From contig CAWZYM010000004.1 in NCBI GenBank assembly GCA_963966185.1, positions 264,940 to 328,939 of the forward strand: a stretch of 64,000 nt of DNA, written 5' to 3'. The position numbers and the translations under genes are program-made. This DNA is from Rhabditoides inermis (Eukaryota; Nematoda; Chromadorea; Rhabditida; Rhabditidae). Positions 34,517 through 44,580 of the stretch are shown here, piece by piece (within the stretch, counting starts at the first letter, position 1; every line of letters starts with the position of its first letter). Under the pieces are notes generated by a model, which had not been told where the DNA came from, ran no database searches, and worked only from the letters and a program-made list of their open reading frames with translations.

Positions 34517-35865
34517 AGAGAGAGGGAGAGAGGACGGTCATGCAACATGGTCTACCCCCGCGACAAACCTTCATGGTGACGTTCTTCAGAGGCTTGCACG
34601 GATCGGGGATGTAGTCGAGTGTGACCGTGTAGAACTGTCCCTTGTTGACGTACGTCATCCGATCGTCCTCCTTCCGAATCGACGTCGAGATCGGCGCTTC
34701 CAAGACGTACTGGAATCCCAGCGTGTTGTGCCTGAACAGAATATTGATTGATTTGTTTGTTTGTTTCGCCACTCTGCAATAGCGGCCGGTAATCACATGA
34801 CCACTACCGGCGAGCCGGCGCGGATTTCGGGCCCAGCAGCGCATCGGCTCTCTAATCGCCTACCGCTACAGTGAACATCGATCGGGGAGCGAAACTATCG
34901 GCGCGGCGGCGGCCACCACCCGAAAGTGGGACAAAGTTATATGCGACGGACAGAGCGACAATTGCGCACGAAATGTATGCGACACATGCAAGTCTCTTCA
35001 AAACCTCGAAGCCGTTTCGAAAAGACTGGCCGCTACTGGTAAGGTACTCACAGCTTGGGTATGATGATTGGTGAGTCGCGGTGGGAGAGGGCGCGCTCGC
35101 CGCGCTCCATGCAGTCGCCGAAGAACTCATCCTTGGGCTGGATCAGCGAGAGGTCCGCGCCGATGCCAGAGTCCACCGGCGACGGCATGTCATTCACCTG
35201 AACGGGTGTCGGTGGAAACAGATCAATGAGTGAGAATAGAAATGGAGAGCATCCATGCACACACTTATGTTCATGAAATGCGATTCCCGATAAAGTGTTT
35301 TGATTTTATTTGATGTGATTTGTAAATGGAGAGTAGGCAATGGAGAGTAGGATGGAGTAAGCAGGCAAAGCACTCACCTTGTACACTCTCTCCTCCTGGG
35401 GCGCATACTGAACGGTGCGCTGCTGCTGTTGCTGCGGCTGTTGTTGCTGCTGCTGCTGGGTGGTCTGCTGGTAGTGGTACTGCCCCGTCTGCCAGTCTTG
35501 TGGCGTCTGCTGGAACACCGACGTGTTGTAGTAGATCTGTCCGGCGGACGACGGCGCCGAGATGAGCGAGGACTGCTGCAGTCCAATGTAGTCCTGATAG
35601 ACGCCCGGCAGGCGGGTGGGGTAGGACGGCACTTGATAGTAGGTCTCCAGCGGCTGCATCTTGGACAAGTCCTGCAGAGACGACTGCGTCAGCGGCGCCA
35701 GATCGAGCGGCTCATTCTTGGGAGAGAAGTCGAGCTGACGACCGGGAGGCGCTGTCTGAAAGTGGCGGTCATTGTCGTTAATGTGCATGTGGTGCGCACC
35801 TTGATGACGCTGGATTGCTCCAGCTGAAAAGGTTGCATGTGGGCGTCGAAGCCGCCGAGTTTCAT
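31035..35865 (-). CDS. grh-1: Grainyhead/CP2 family transcription factor
   Basis: Grainyhead proteins bind DNA as dimers and control epidermal genes. Exons (5' to 3'): 35800-35865, 35378-35755, 35052-35197, 34569-34731, 33967-34074, 33727-33828, 33173-33328, then either 32769-32826 or 32536-32605, then 32137-32257, 31845-32043, 31035-31208. The first option gives about 556 residues. The N-terminal ~150 residues are Gln/Tyr-rich, as expected for activation. The CP2 DNA-binding domain is clear: [55 protein letters not shown]. The C-terminal dimerisation domain has [19 protein letters not shown] and [18 protein letters not shown]. The first coding exon follows an AG 11 bases before the ATG, so a longer N-terminus or trans-splicing is possible. 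Divergent from the DUF4708 gene. Confidence 0.92.
32536..32605 (-). other. grh-1: grh-1 alternative exon version 2 (variant linker)
   Basis: This 70-bp exon also enters in phase 0 and leaves in phase 1. It encodes [20 protein letters not shown]..., related to version 1 but longer. Splicing both versions in series would create GGG CGC TAA, an immediate stop, so only one can be used per mRNA. The acceptor is TTGTAG and the donor GTACGT. Confidence 0.8.
32769..32826 (-). other. grh-1: grh-1 alternative exon version 1 (canonical linker)
   Basis: This 58-bp exon enters in phase 0 and leaves in phase 1. It encodes [19 protein letters not shown], very close to Drosophila Grainyhead (GAERKTRDEERRAAKRKM, from memory), just after the core DNA-binding domain. 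The acceptor is CTCAG and the donor GTAATC. Confidence 0.85.
33430..33643 (-). repeat. GA microsatellites in grh-1 intron
   Basis: Two GA runs (33430-33491, 33607-33643) lie in the intron between the exons at 33328 and 33727. They are CT on the coding strand, as in other introns here. Confidence 0.85.
34983..35042. mobile_element. MITE fragment in grh-1 intron
   Basis: A short copy with AGTCTCTTCAAAACCTCGAA and its inverse TTTCGAAAAGACTGGCC. It ends ten bases from the donor of the exon at 35052. Confidence 0.5.
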
Positions 35866-36741
35866 AGCCGAGTGCTCTGCAAGGCATGGCGTGGATGGAG
35901 TGACCCATGTGTGTGTGCCGTGTCAGTCTGGCGACACCCGCGTACTGGTTGGCAGAACAGGCTTACCTGGCACACGCTCTCTCTCCACACACTTTCCGGT
36001 CGCCGGCAACACACCGGTCAGTCGCAGCACGCAAAACTCGAAAAACCTGTGTGGGGCGGGACCAGCAAGAGGGGTGGGAGGGGCGGCGGACGCGGCGGCG
36101 GAGAAGGGGCGGGGCGTGTGTGGGGAGCAGGGGAGCAGGGGAGCAGGCAGGCAGCCACGGACCGGTTCGAATGCGGGAGAGAGCGGGGAAGAGAGAGACA
36201 ACCCCTGACCCACATCCACTCGCTCCGCCCACTTTATGGATCATCAAATGGGGAGAGAGAGAGGCGGCGGCGGAGGGGGGATACGGTAGGGCGAAAGTGA
36301 GTGATGGCGCGGTAATGGGCCTGAGTGAATGCGGTCGCATGCGCGCGCGCGCTTTGCAATTGTGGGTTCGAATAAGAGGGAGACGACGCAATTGGTTTCA
36401 ATTGTGGAGTGGAGACTGCAGGAATGAATCATCACGTGGGGAAGATGATTATATAGAAACAAAATAATAATTGCAAAATGAAGTGTTCTGTTGTGTAAAT
36501 GAAGTGTGAAGTTTTTCTTACGAACATTTGGAACAAACCACACTACAAATTTGATCTGAGAAAAATATCGAGATTGTTTATTAATTAATTAATCTCTGTA
36601 GCTTTCTTATTCGTATTCAGAAAAAAAATTGCTTAGCCTGCGGCGGCGTTTGCTGTAGTCAATTCTCTAATCATGATAGATTTTGTACAAAAATAACTGT
36701 CTTTTCAGCAGTAGATTCTCATCTACACACATCCTGTGAAT
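35866..36741. other. Divergent promoter region, grh-1 and DUF4708 gene
   Basis: The two genes point away from each other. The region contains GC-rich purine stretches (36050-36300) and A/T-rich sequence close to the plus-strand gene. It may hide noncoding or additional N-terminal exons of grh-1; I cannot identify one with confidence. Confidence 0.45.
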
Positions 36742-39487
36742 ATGATGTTCAAGCTGGCCTCCTTGCCTCTCTCGCAGTGCGTGCGCGTGCTAGTCACCAT
36801 CGACCAGAAGCACGAGTCGCGCTTCGCCTCGCCCAGCGGCGCACAGATGAAGCTCTCCAGGTGAGTGACTATTTTGTACGAATCTCAATTTTTTTTTCGG
36901 CATTGCAAACATGATCATGACACATACCAATTTTGTGTCATGATCACTTTTGTTTTGTATTTTAATAATATAATATGATGTTTAGGGACCTGCTTCACCT
37001 TCCGGGTGTGTCGGGTCTTCTGGTGGGTCCGTGCAAGAACCTCTCGCAGATAGTGTTGATCGGCGAGCGCCGCCTGCTTCACCCGCCGTGCGAACAGCTC
37101 ACCGCATTCGCCGACAAACACAAGATTTCGGTGAGGGTTTTTTTTCAATTCAATAATCTGACCTAAGTTTGTTTGTCCATTTATTTTTCGCTACACATAT
37201 CACACACATCACAATGCAGTCAAACTATGGGTTCGGAAAAAAGAATAGTGATATCAAATTAGTAAATTGAGATGAATATTCTGATTTTGAAGTAACATTG
37301 TTTCCAGTTCGGTTCCCCTTGCGAAGCCGATGGCATGTCGGTGGAGGAGTGCCTCAAGCACACCGTGCCCGCCTGGCTGGAGCGCGAGGGCTGGTACCGG
37401 TGCGTTTTTATGATTTATGTTTTTTTATGATTTATGTTTTTTCGATCAAGTTCCTAACAAGTAAATCGTAATCCTAATTAATAATCTTAATCATCTTAAC
37501 AATTTAAACAATCTCAAACTAAATAAACTGATAATAATGTCAGTAAATCGTTTTTCGTTTGTTCGGAATCATGATTATAATACTGAAAATGTGATATTCC
37601 CGAATTCAGCGTGGGCGAGACGCTGATGCCGTGCGATCTGCTGCAGAGCGACAGCCGCCGCAACCTGCCGAGGATCGGTGAGTTTTGTATCATGACGTTT
37701 TTCGCTTCGCTTTGTTTTGACAACCTATGTTACGGTCAGTCTCTTCAAAACACTTTAAAATTGACTTTGAAATTGTCGCCAGAATACTCCCGAACACTTT
37801 GGAATACCTTGATATATATCTTCAAAGCACTTCGAAATCGCTTTCAAAGATTCTCACCGCGCCTTTTTGAAGTAATTTTAAGGCAAATCGGAAGGCACAT
37901 CGCAAGGCGGGAATAGTTTGGAGGCAATTCCAAGTAACTTGGAGAGACTCACGTTCAGAGTTCTCTCCGCACTGCACGAGCGCGGGCGACGTGCTGCTGC
38001 AGGTCACCGCCGACTGGGTGCGCGTCTACAAGGTAGTTTATTGATTTATAATATCGATTGATTCGCTTGTCAGCTGGAGCAGTGGCAACTGGGCGAGGAT
38101 CAGACGATGGGCGATGGCAAGTGGGCGAGTTGCCTGCCGAGGTGTGTCGTGTGTTATTGATTATTGCGATTTATTGATTTATATTGCATATTCGATAATG
38201 AAAATTTGTGCCAGGCTGGGCAAGGGTCGTGTGGTCGCGTTCCATCCGTCCATGCCCGCGCACTCGCCGTTCAAAGGCTACCGAGAGATGCGCGCCTACT
38301 GGTACAACTGCGTGAGTGCTCTAAAATTGTTTCAAATGTTGTAACATTAGTATGATGATGTTTTAACGACATCGTGGTGTGAGAACTTTGAAAGTAGTTG
38401 TTTTGGGTTTACGCAAAACAAAAAGGTCCTGGCCGGGATCGAACCGGCGACCTTCTGCGTGTGAAGCAGACGTGATAACCACTACACCACAGGACCGTTG
38501 GGTGAGTTGAGTAACTCAGATAGACTAGCGCGACGCGATTGATGTTTCAAAACATCCTCATCATTACATACTTTAATTGTATTCATTGAACTGTAAAGTT
38601 ATATCAATTAGTTGATATAAATAGTTTTGTTTTAGTATGGGTACACTCTCCCTGAGAAGGAGCCCGAGTTCTACTACGATGTGCAGTTCAATGGGATGAA
38701 GGAGTCCTTCCTGTGAGTATTATCTCTTTCTATCTCTCTTTATCTTCTTCTTCTCTTCATTCCACCCTCAGGTATCCGTGCTGTTGTGTGCTGTCCGCCC
38801 CGCCGGAGCCTTTCCGAGTGCGCGACAGTGCGAATGAGGTGAGTGATGTGATGTGAAGGTGAAGTTGCGGTCAGTCTCTTCAAAACACTCCCGAATGCCT
38901 CCGAAACACTTCGGATTTGCTTTTCGAATCGTCCTCAGAACACTCTCGAATTGCCTTCGAAATACTCCCGAATACCCCCGAACACTTCGTGTTTAGAAGT
39001 GATAGCAAGGCATTCCGCTTGTTCGGGGGTATTCCCAATAGTCTTCCCGCAACTTGAGCGACTGTGATGTTCCATCTGTGTCCATCGCTCCCTAACGGAA
39101 ATCGGAATACTTCGGATCATTTGAATATCACTTTCGAGCTGACTGACCGCACGTTTCCAGGTGGCGGCTGCGTTGGAGATGTTCACGCAAGCTCTGTCGG
39201 CCCGGCCGCGACGCATCTGCGATCAGACGGCCAGCAGTATGTACTATATCTTTACCAGTTGTAGTTACTAGTAGTGTGCTCATTATCCAATTGGTACAAG
39301 TGAAACATGCGTGCACATCCTACAAAGCACACTGTTTCTGCCCTTCCACCGTTGTGAGCGATTGTCAAATTCCAGTTCGCATGGCGAGTCGGGAGGAGGC
39401 ACGGGCGGCGCTCGCAGTGGCAGCGGTCGCATCCACCAACAACCAGAAGTCCGCGGTCCGCGTGGTGCGTCTTTCTCTCTCTCTATC

Positions 39488-39531
<44 letters not shown>

Positions 39532-39828
39532 CTTCTCTCTCCTTCTCCTTCCCCCTCTATCTCCTCTTTTTCTCCCCCCTCTCTCTCTCTCTATCTCTCC
39601 TCGAACCTCTTCTCTTTCAGGGACCGTATGGCTCTAGCGGGCAGAAGCGCGCGGGCCTTACTGCGGCAACGAGTTGGGAGGAGGAGAAGAAGGAAGAGGT
39701 TCAGGCGAGTCAGGCGAGTCAGCAGCCGAAGGGCAATGGTTGGCAAAGTGAGTACAGGGAGCGCAGCCACAGGAGCCAGGTTCTCATGGATGATGAGGGA
39801 GAGAGGGATGGTGGTGAGTTGGGAGGAG

Positions 39829-39873
<45 letters not shown>

Positions 39874-39989
39874 TTACAATTCAGCATGCCACCCTCCTCC
39901 GGCAAAGATTCGTCCGTCGTTCGGATCCAAAACGGCCGCTGCGCCGCCGCCGAGGCCGCAGCTTGTCGAGGCGAATGTGGTATGTCTGC

Positions 39990-40036
<47 letters not shown>

Positions 40037-40437
40037 TTCTCTTTCTGATCTCTCCCTTTCTCTCTCTCTATCTCTCTCTCCCTTCCTCTCCCCCTCTCCT
40101 CTCTCGAGCTCACTCACTCCTCTTTAGGCCAGTCGCCCTCGCGCCACCCCTTCCATGCCTCCTCCCGCGACTGCCCGTGTGAAGGCTGCCGTGTCGGTGA
40201 GATATCCAACATATGAAGATGTCTATCCTCTTCTTCACTCTTGTCCTCCTTCGACTCCCTCCGCAGAATGAATCCCTTGAATCGAAGAGATACTTTTACC
40301 TTTACCTCGTTCAGACTCGTCCGTATGCTGTGAGCTCTGCCCGCATCGCTGCCTCCCCCTCTGTTTCTCGCCCTTCCACCCCTGCCACTCCCGGGAGCGC
40401 ATCTCGCCGAAAGCGCGCCTCCATCGAGATGTTCTAG
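36742..40437 (+). CDS. C18orf63/DUF4708-like protein
   Basis: Fifteen exons keep frame: 36742-36860, 36986-37130, 37308-37399, 37610-37677, 37959-38032, 38074-38141, 38215-38311, 38636-38712, 38772-38838, 39161-39236, 39376-39464, 39621-39747, 39885-39979, 40128-40196, and 40315-40437 (a start at 40267 is equally in frame). The product is about 461 residues. The first ~290 match the DUF4708 domain of human C18orf63: QMKLSRDLLHLPG, PAWLEREGWYRVG, SPFKGYREMRAYWYNCYGYT and ESFLYPCCCVLS. The rest is low-complexity, rich in Ala, Pro and Ser, ending SRRKRASIEMF. Molecular function is unknown for the family. Introns 4 and 9 are largely MITE copies whose ends touch the 3' splice sites; intron 7 carries an antisense tRNA gene; introns 11 and 13 are CT-rich. 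Confidence 0.75.
37730..37952. mobile_element. MITE copy in DUF4708-gene intron 4
   Basis: From TACGGTCAGTCTCTTCAAA to TTGGAGAGACTCAC, with GTTCAG and exon 5 following at once. It makes up most of the 281-bp intron. Confidence 0.65.
38425..38496 (-). tRNA. tRNA-Val (anticodon CAC)
   Basis: Read on minus: GGTCCTG acceptor strand, D arm TGGTGTAGTGGTTATCAC, anticodon stem TCTGC with loop TTCACAC (anticodon CAC, valine), T arm GCCGGTTCGATCCCGGC, and CAGGACC closing a perfect seven-pair acceptor stem. The base after the stem, the discriminator position, is T rather than the A usual for tRNA-Val. It starts a TTTTT stretch that can serve as a Pol III terminator. It is intronless and lies in intron 7 of the DUF4708 gene on the opposite strand. 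Confidence 0.92.
38865..39152. mobile_element. MITE copy in DUF4708-gene intron 9
   Basis: Begins TTGCGGTCAGTCTCTTCAAA and ends GAGCTGACTGACCGCAC, followed by GTTTCCAG and exon 10. It occupies about 288 of the 322 intron bases. Internal CCCGAATGCC/GGCATTC motifs match the other copies. Confidence 0.7.
39478..39618 (+). repeat. CT-rich tract, DUF4708-gene intron 11
   Basis: An almost unbroken pyrimidine run from the donor to the acceptor. A matching run at 39993-40125 fills intron 13, and a GA run at 39835-39870 fills intron 12. Confidence 0.9.
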
Positions 40438-40674
40438 AACGTTGAAGACTGTGAATACTGTGCTATTACGTGTTGATGTTGTCAGATTGTGCGTGAGATT
40501 GTGCGATAAAGAGTGGACCGAAAGTGTGCGGGGCCGAATGCTTGTGACCTTGCGCGGCCTTGAGAGTTGCCGTTCGTTCACTGACTGCGGAAATGAAAAC
40601 ACCCGAGAACCTTGAGACGGCTGTAAAAACTGTAACAGACGGAAAAGTAGCTAGAAAAAGTGCGGGCAGTGTGG

Positions 40675-40680
40675 TATAAA
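40675..40680 (+). promoter_or_regulatory. TATA box of the collagen gene
   Basis: TATAAA, 57 bases upstream of the collagen ATG at 40732. This is the cleanest core promoter in the window and fits a highly expressed, moult-regulated gene. Confidence 0.75.
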
Positions 40681-40731
40681 AGGGTAGGTGGGAGTCGAGT
40701 GGACAGATCACTCTCATCCACCCGCTTGAGA

Positions 40732-41761
40732 ATGCTCGCAGTCGGAGTCTCATCGGCCGCCTCGCTGGCAGTGCTCGCCGTCTGCCTCGGAACGTGCGTC
40801 TACATCGTCAACGACATCCAGGCGCTCCAGAGCGAGATCGAGCTCGGTGGGTACTGTAGCTTGAGTGATAGGCATTCATTTCTAATCTGATAGATTTATA
40901 TCTAATCGAAATAAAGTGAGAAACGTAACAAAAGTAGAACGAAAGAGGAGAGAGGAGGATGAGTGAGATGCGTAATAAACTGAATATCGTCCTTTAGGCA
41001 TGAGCGAGTTCCGTATGGTGTCGGATGACACCTGGACTCGTCTGCTCACCCTGCACATGAACCCCACTGGAGACTCGCAGGCCCCGCCCACCTTCGCCAC
41101 CCTCTTCGGAAAGCGCCACACCCGCCAGGCCGGATTCCCCGACCAGTGCAACTGCGGACCCTCCTCCAGGGGATGCCCCGCTGGACCTCCCGGACCTCCT
41201 GGAGCCCCTGGAGCGCCCGGACACGATGGACCCAACGGAGATGATGGAAAGCCTGGAGCGTCCGGTGTGTCGGTCGCCGTCACCCACGACATTCCCGGCG
41301 GATGCATCAAGTGCGAGGCTGGAGCGCCTGGAGAGCCTGGACAGGACGGACCCGCCGGACCCGCTGGAGCCCCCGGACAGGCTGGACTTCCTGGAGCCCC
41401 TGGAGCCAACGGAAACGATGGACAGCCCGGACAGCCCGGAGACGCTGGAGCCCCTGGAGCGCCCGGAGCCAACGGAGAGCCGGGACAGGCTGGAGCCCCC
41501 GGAACTGTTGCCACTCCCGGAGCCCCCGGACCCGCTGGAGCTCCTGGACAGCAGGGACCCGCCGGACCCGCCGGACAGAACGGAGAGAAGGGAGCCGATG
41601 GACAGCCTGGACAGGACGGACCCGCCGGACCCGCCGGACACCCCGGACAGGACGGACAGCCCGGAGCCCCCGGACAGCAGGGAGGAGACGGCATGCCCGG
41701 ATCGGACGCCGCCTACTGCCCCTGCCCCGCCCGCTCGGCTGTCTTCGTCGCTCGCCACTAA
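40732..41761 (+). CDS. Nematode cuticle collagen
   Basis: Two exons (40732-40846, 40998-41761) encode 292 residues. The first ~38 form the N-terminal hydrophobic segment of cuticle collagens ([20 protein letters not shown]), which anchors or targets the protein to the secretory pathway. Next comes a non-collagenous region with a KRHTR motif that could be the subtilisin-type processing site. Gly-X-Y blocks follow, bounded by cysteine clusters ([10 protein letters not shown], then GGCIKC, and CPCP near the C-terminus) that would form interchain disulfides. The Gly-X-Y interruption around [11 protein letters not shown] is typical. Third positions are strongly GC-biased (GGA CCC GCC), a sign of high expression. 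A TATA box lies upstream and AATAAA at 41802. The family is large, so no single ortholog is named. Confidence 0.95.
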
Positions 41762-42167
41762 GCGGAGAAGAACATTCTCAAAACAAAGCATCTCATTTGA
41801 AAATAAATCCTTTACGCATTCAGCAATTATCGTTTGAATTTTTGAATATTGAAAATATTAACGAGAGTGTGCTCTCTTGTAATAGTTTAGCAAAATTTAG
41901 ACATCTGGGCAAATTTTGGCGCCAAACGTGTTTTTTTGTTTATTTTTAATGATGTATTGTCGAGAATTGAATTGAATGCTGGGAAGGCCCCCAGGCCCCT
42001 TCTTTCAAATAAGATCAAAGTGTTTTTTTTCGTTTTCAAGGGGGCGGGGGTTCTGACGATCTTCTCTCCTCTCCCAGCCCAGCAATCAATTTTTCTGTAA
42101 CTCTATTTGTAACTCTACTGTATATCGCATATAGTTGTATATCAATATAGTACACATTCACTGTCAG
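41762..42167. other. Intergenic region, collagen to zinc-finger gene 1
   Basis: Holds the collagen poly(A) signal (41802-41807), then AT-rich sequence. It ends in CTGTCAG directly before the next ATG. Confidence 0.6.
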
Positions 42168-44245
42168 ATGGGTTCAAAAGAAGAGGAGCAGCGTCGAACG
42201 CGACGTGCGCGTATCGAATCATCGTCGTCGTCTGATTCCGACCAGCCTGTTGTGCCGAAGAAAGCGAACAAGGTAATAGGAATAGTCGTACAGCGTGAAA
42301 CACTCGTATTCATTCAGACAGGAAACATGTTGATTCCGCCGCTGCCCGATCCACGCGAGACGGCGCAGTGTTCTTTGCCAGGCTGCCGTGCCAAGGTCAA
42401 AGTCGACATAGGTGAGTTTTCTTCTTCCTATTTTCCTTTTTGATGCATCCGGTTTGATATTGTGATACAGTGAGTCGTCAACAGCATGTCTCGTGGCGGC
42501 ACATTGGCCACGCACACTCGGATGACGACTATCCGGCACTGCTGGCAGAAAAGGTGGGCATTGGGATTACTGTAGATTCCAAGAGTTGTGTTTAGGTGCA
42601 GAAGGCGTTCCCCGATTGTCCGGTATTCAACGAACGGCAGTGTGATCTGTGCTACCAAGAGGTGTGTATAGGGAGATAAGTGGAAATAAATCTTGATATT
42701 ACAGGAGGATACACTGGCAGGTCGTCGCTCGCACGTGCTTCTATGCCATTCCCCTCCGCCCATTGTGTGTCCTGCCGATGACTGCTCGCAAGAGTTTTCC
42801 GAGATCGCCGCGGCAGAGAAGCACATCCAAGTGAGAATGTTCATATCATTACCGTATCTTGTGTATTTATGTTACAGGGCGAACACGGACTCGATTCTGC
42901 GACGTGGTCGGATCAGAAGAAGGGATTCAACGTGAATGTGGATCGCATGGTGAAACGCTGCTTCCGCGTTCCTCTTGCGAAGAGGGTTCGAGCGATCAGG
43001 TAGGAGACATGGCGTACGAAAAGATGTAGAGATTGTATCTTGTAGCAAGTCGTCCAATGACAAGCCGATTCTGCGCACCGCTCGACAGATTGACGACAGC
43101 GATTCGAGTTCAAGTGATGAGAGTGATGGAGAGATGAGACGACGAGTCTCGAGGTGCGAAGCAGAAACCGGTGACAAGGAGAACGCTGCAGAGGAGACTG
43201 TTCCACAGGTTAGGGTGTTATGTCGTTATGTGATTTCACTTTTTTTCATTTTTCAAGAATGTGATTGTGAAGGAGATACAGGCTCCGATACCGACTCCGA
43301 TACCGGCTCATGCACCGGCGGCTCCAGCACCGGCTCCGGCGCCAACTATTAAGACACCGGAACCATCGGCATCAGTACCTGTAAGTTGAGGTGATTTATG
43401 TCGTGATAGATATCTTTTTAGGAGATCAAGAAGGAGATGGTGGAAGTAAAGGTGGAGAAGACAGATTTGGCGGACGAGATCATGGATCCTGTGGTAATGG
43501 GGAGGCCCTCGAAGACGGTACTGTGTCTGGAGTCGTTCATGATTTATAATTTGCAATATGCAGGTAGTACAGACGGAGATTGCCTCAAATATCGTCCGAA
43601 ACGTTCCATCACCGGCGTTTGAGGTGGGTTGCGTCCGAATTCACTTGTAATATTGTGTGCGATTCAAGCCTCTCTTCTCGATGCGCTGCAATCTGTGCGG
43701 TGTGGGGTGCGAAGACGACCGACACTGTCAGAGTCATGCGGAACATGCAACGTTTCGGTGCGCACTCTGCAACTGCCATGTACCCACCGCCCCTCTTCTC
43801 GCTCGACACGTACAGGTGACTCCTACCTGAACTATGCGGACCACGTGTGGTTTGTAGATGAGTCACTCTATGGCGTTCCCGAGAGACGCGCTGTTGCTAC
43901 TCGACCAGCTGCACTCTGTCCTCCATCTTCACTCGAATTGCTTCCCCCACATCCCAGCCTTCCTCAACTTCCCGCCTTTCACGCTGCTGTTCCCGGAAAG
44001 AAATGTGCACACTGTGGTGAGCTTACATCTTTGTAGTTTCTCTATCCAGTGTGTTCTCTCTCTCTCAGACGCGACCTATGTTGGACGCGGCTTTGGCTCG
44101 GCAGGGAATGCGCACTGCGATGCGATGGGATATGCAGCGGTTGCTGTTATGCCGGGATTCGCAGGTGTTTCCACATGCATATTCATGATTTGTATATGTA
44201 TGATGCGTTTTGCAGTGGTCCGGACATTATTCGAGAGGGTTTTGA
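42168..44245 (+). CDS. C2H2 zinc-finger protein 1
   Basis: Fourteen exons: 42168-42272, 42318-42411, 42471-42553, 42596-42661, 42705-42830, 42878-42999, 43046-43208, 43258-43380, 43422-43517, 43564-43623, 43669-43815, 43858-44016, 44069-44164, 44216-44245. The frame is kept to the end, although the last three exons are the weakest. The start follows CTGTCAG directly, so trans-splicing to the ATG is likely. Atypical Cys/His pairs appear in exons 2-6 (CSLPGCRAKVKV...H, CDLCYQE...H, CPADDCSQEFSE...H). There is an acidic Ser/Asp run (DDSDSSSSDESDGE), a Pro/Ala linker, and a further finger pair (MRCNLCGVGCEDDRHCQSH, FRCALCNCHV). It is probably a nuclear DNA-binding or chromatin protein. No specific ortholog recognised. 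Confidence 0.7.
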
Positions 44246-44580
44246 GAGCGGGGAACTGTTACAGATATATTGTATATTGTGAATGTTTGTTGATTATTAT
44301 GATGTTCATTGTTATTGTGAGTTGGTTATGATAAAGAATTTAATGTTTATTCGAGTATGTGCTACATTGTTGTGCTCTTACAAATTATACTCTTTTTTCA
44401 AAATACGCGCGCTTTTCTACCGTAATCTGGAGAGCGTTGCGGTTGCGGCGCGTTTATTGATTGGTTTCGCAAGCACGCGCCTGTCGGCATTGTACTCTCA
44501 ATTGTTGCTGTCTCGACGACTAGACCGGCGTTTTTTGTTCGATTCGATTGTATCGATCAGATTCGTCGTTTATCGTTTTG
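44246..44580. other. Short gap between the two zinc-finger genes
   Basis: About 335 AT-rich bases with no exon. The spacing and shared orientation would allow an operon, but no acceptor sits next to the downstream ATG. Confidence 0.45.

Noticed and set aside
35326..35827. Plus-strand frames opposite the grh-1 Gln-rich exon
   Set aside because: Shadows of the CAG/CTG repeat; the minus frame continues into the CP2 domain.
40882..41949. Long antisense and alternate-frame open frames over the collagen gene (Pro/Gly/Ser-rich or Asp/Pro-rich)
   Set aside because: They are shadows of the Gly-X-Y codon pattern; the plus frame with signal segment, cysteines and collagen repeats is the real gene.
43858..44164. 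Alternative frame in zinc-finger gene 1 ending in GKKCAHC
   Set aside because: It looks finger-like but needs a different acceptor and then gives a poor continuation; the phase-0 frame joins cleanly on both sides. The choice is not certain.
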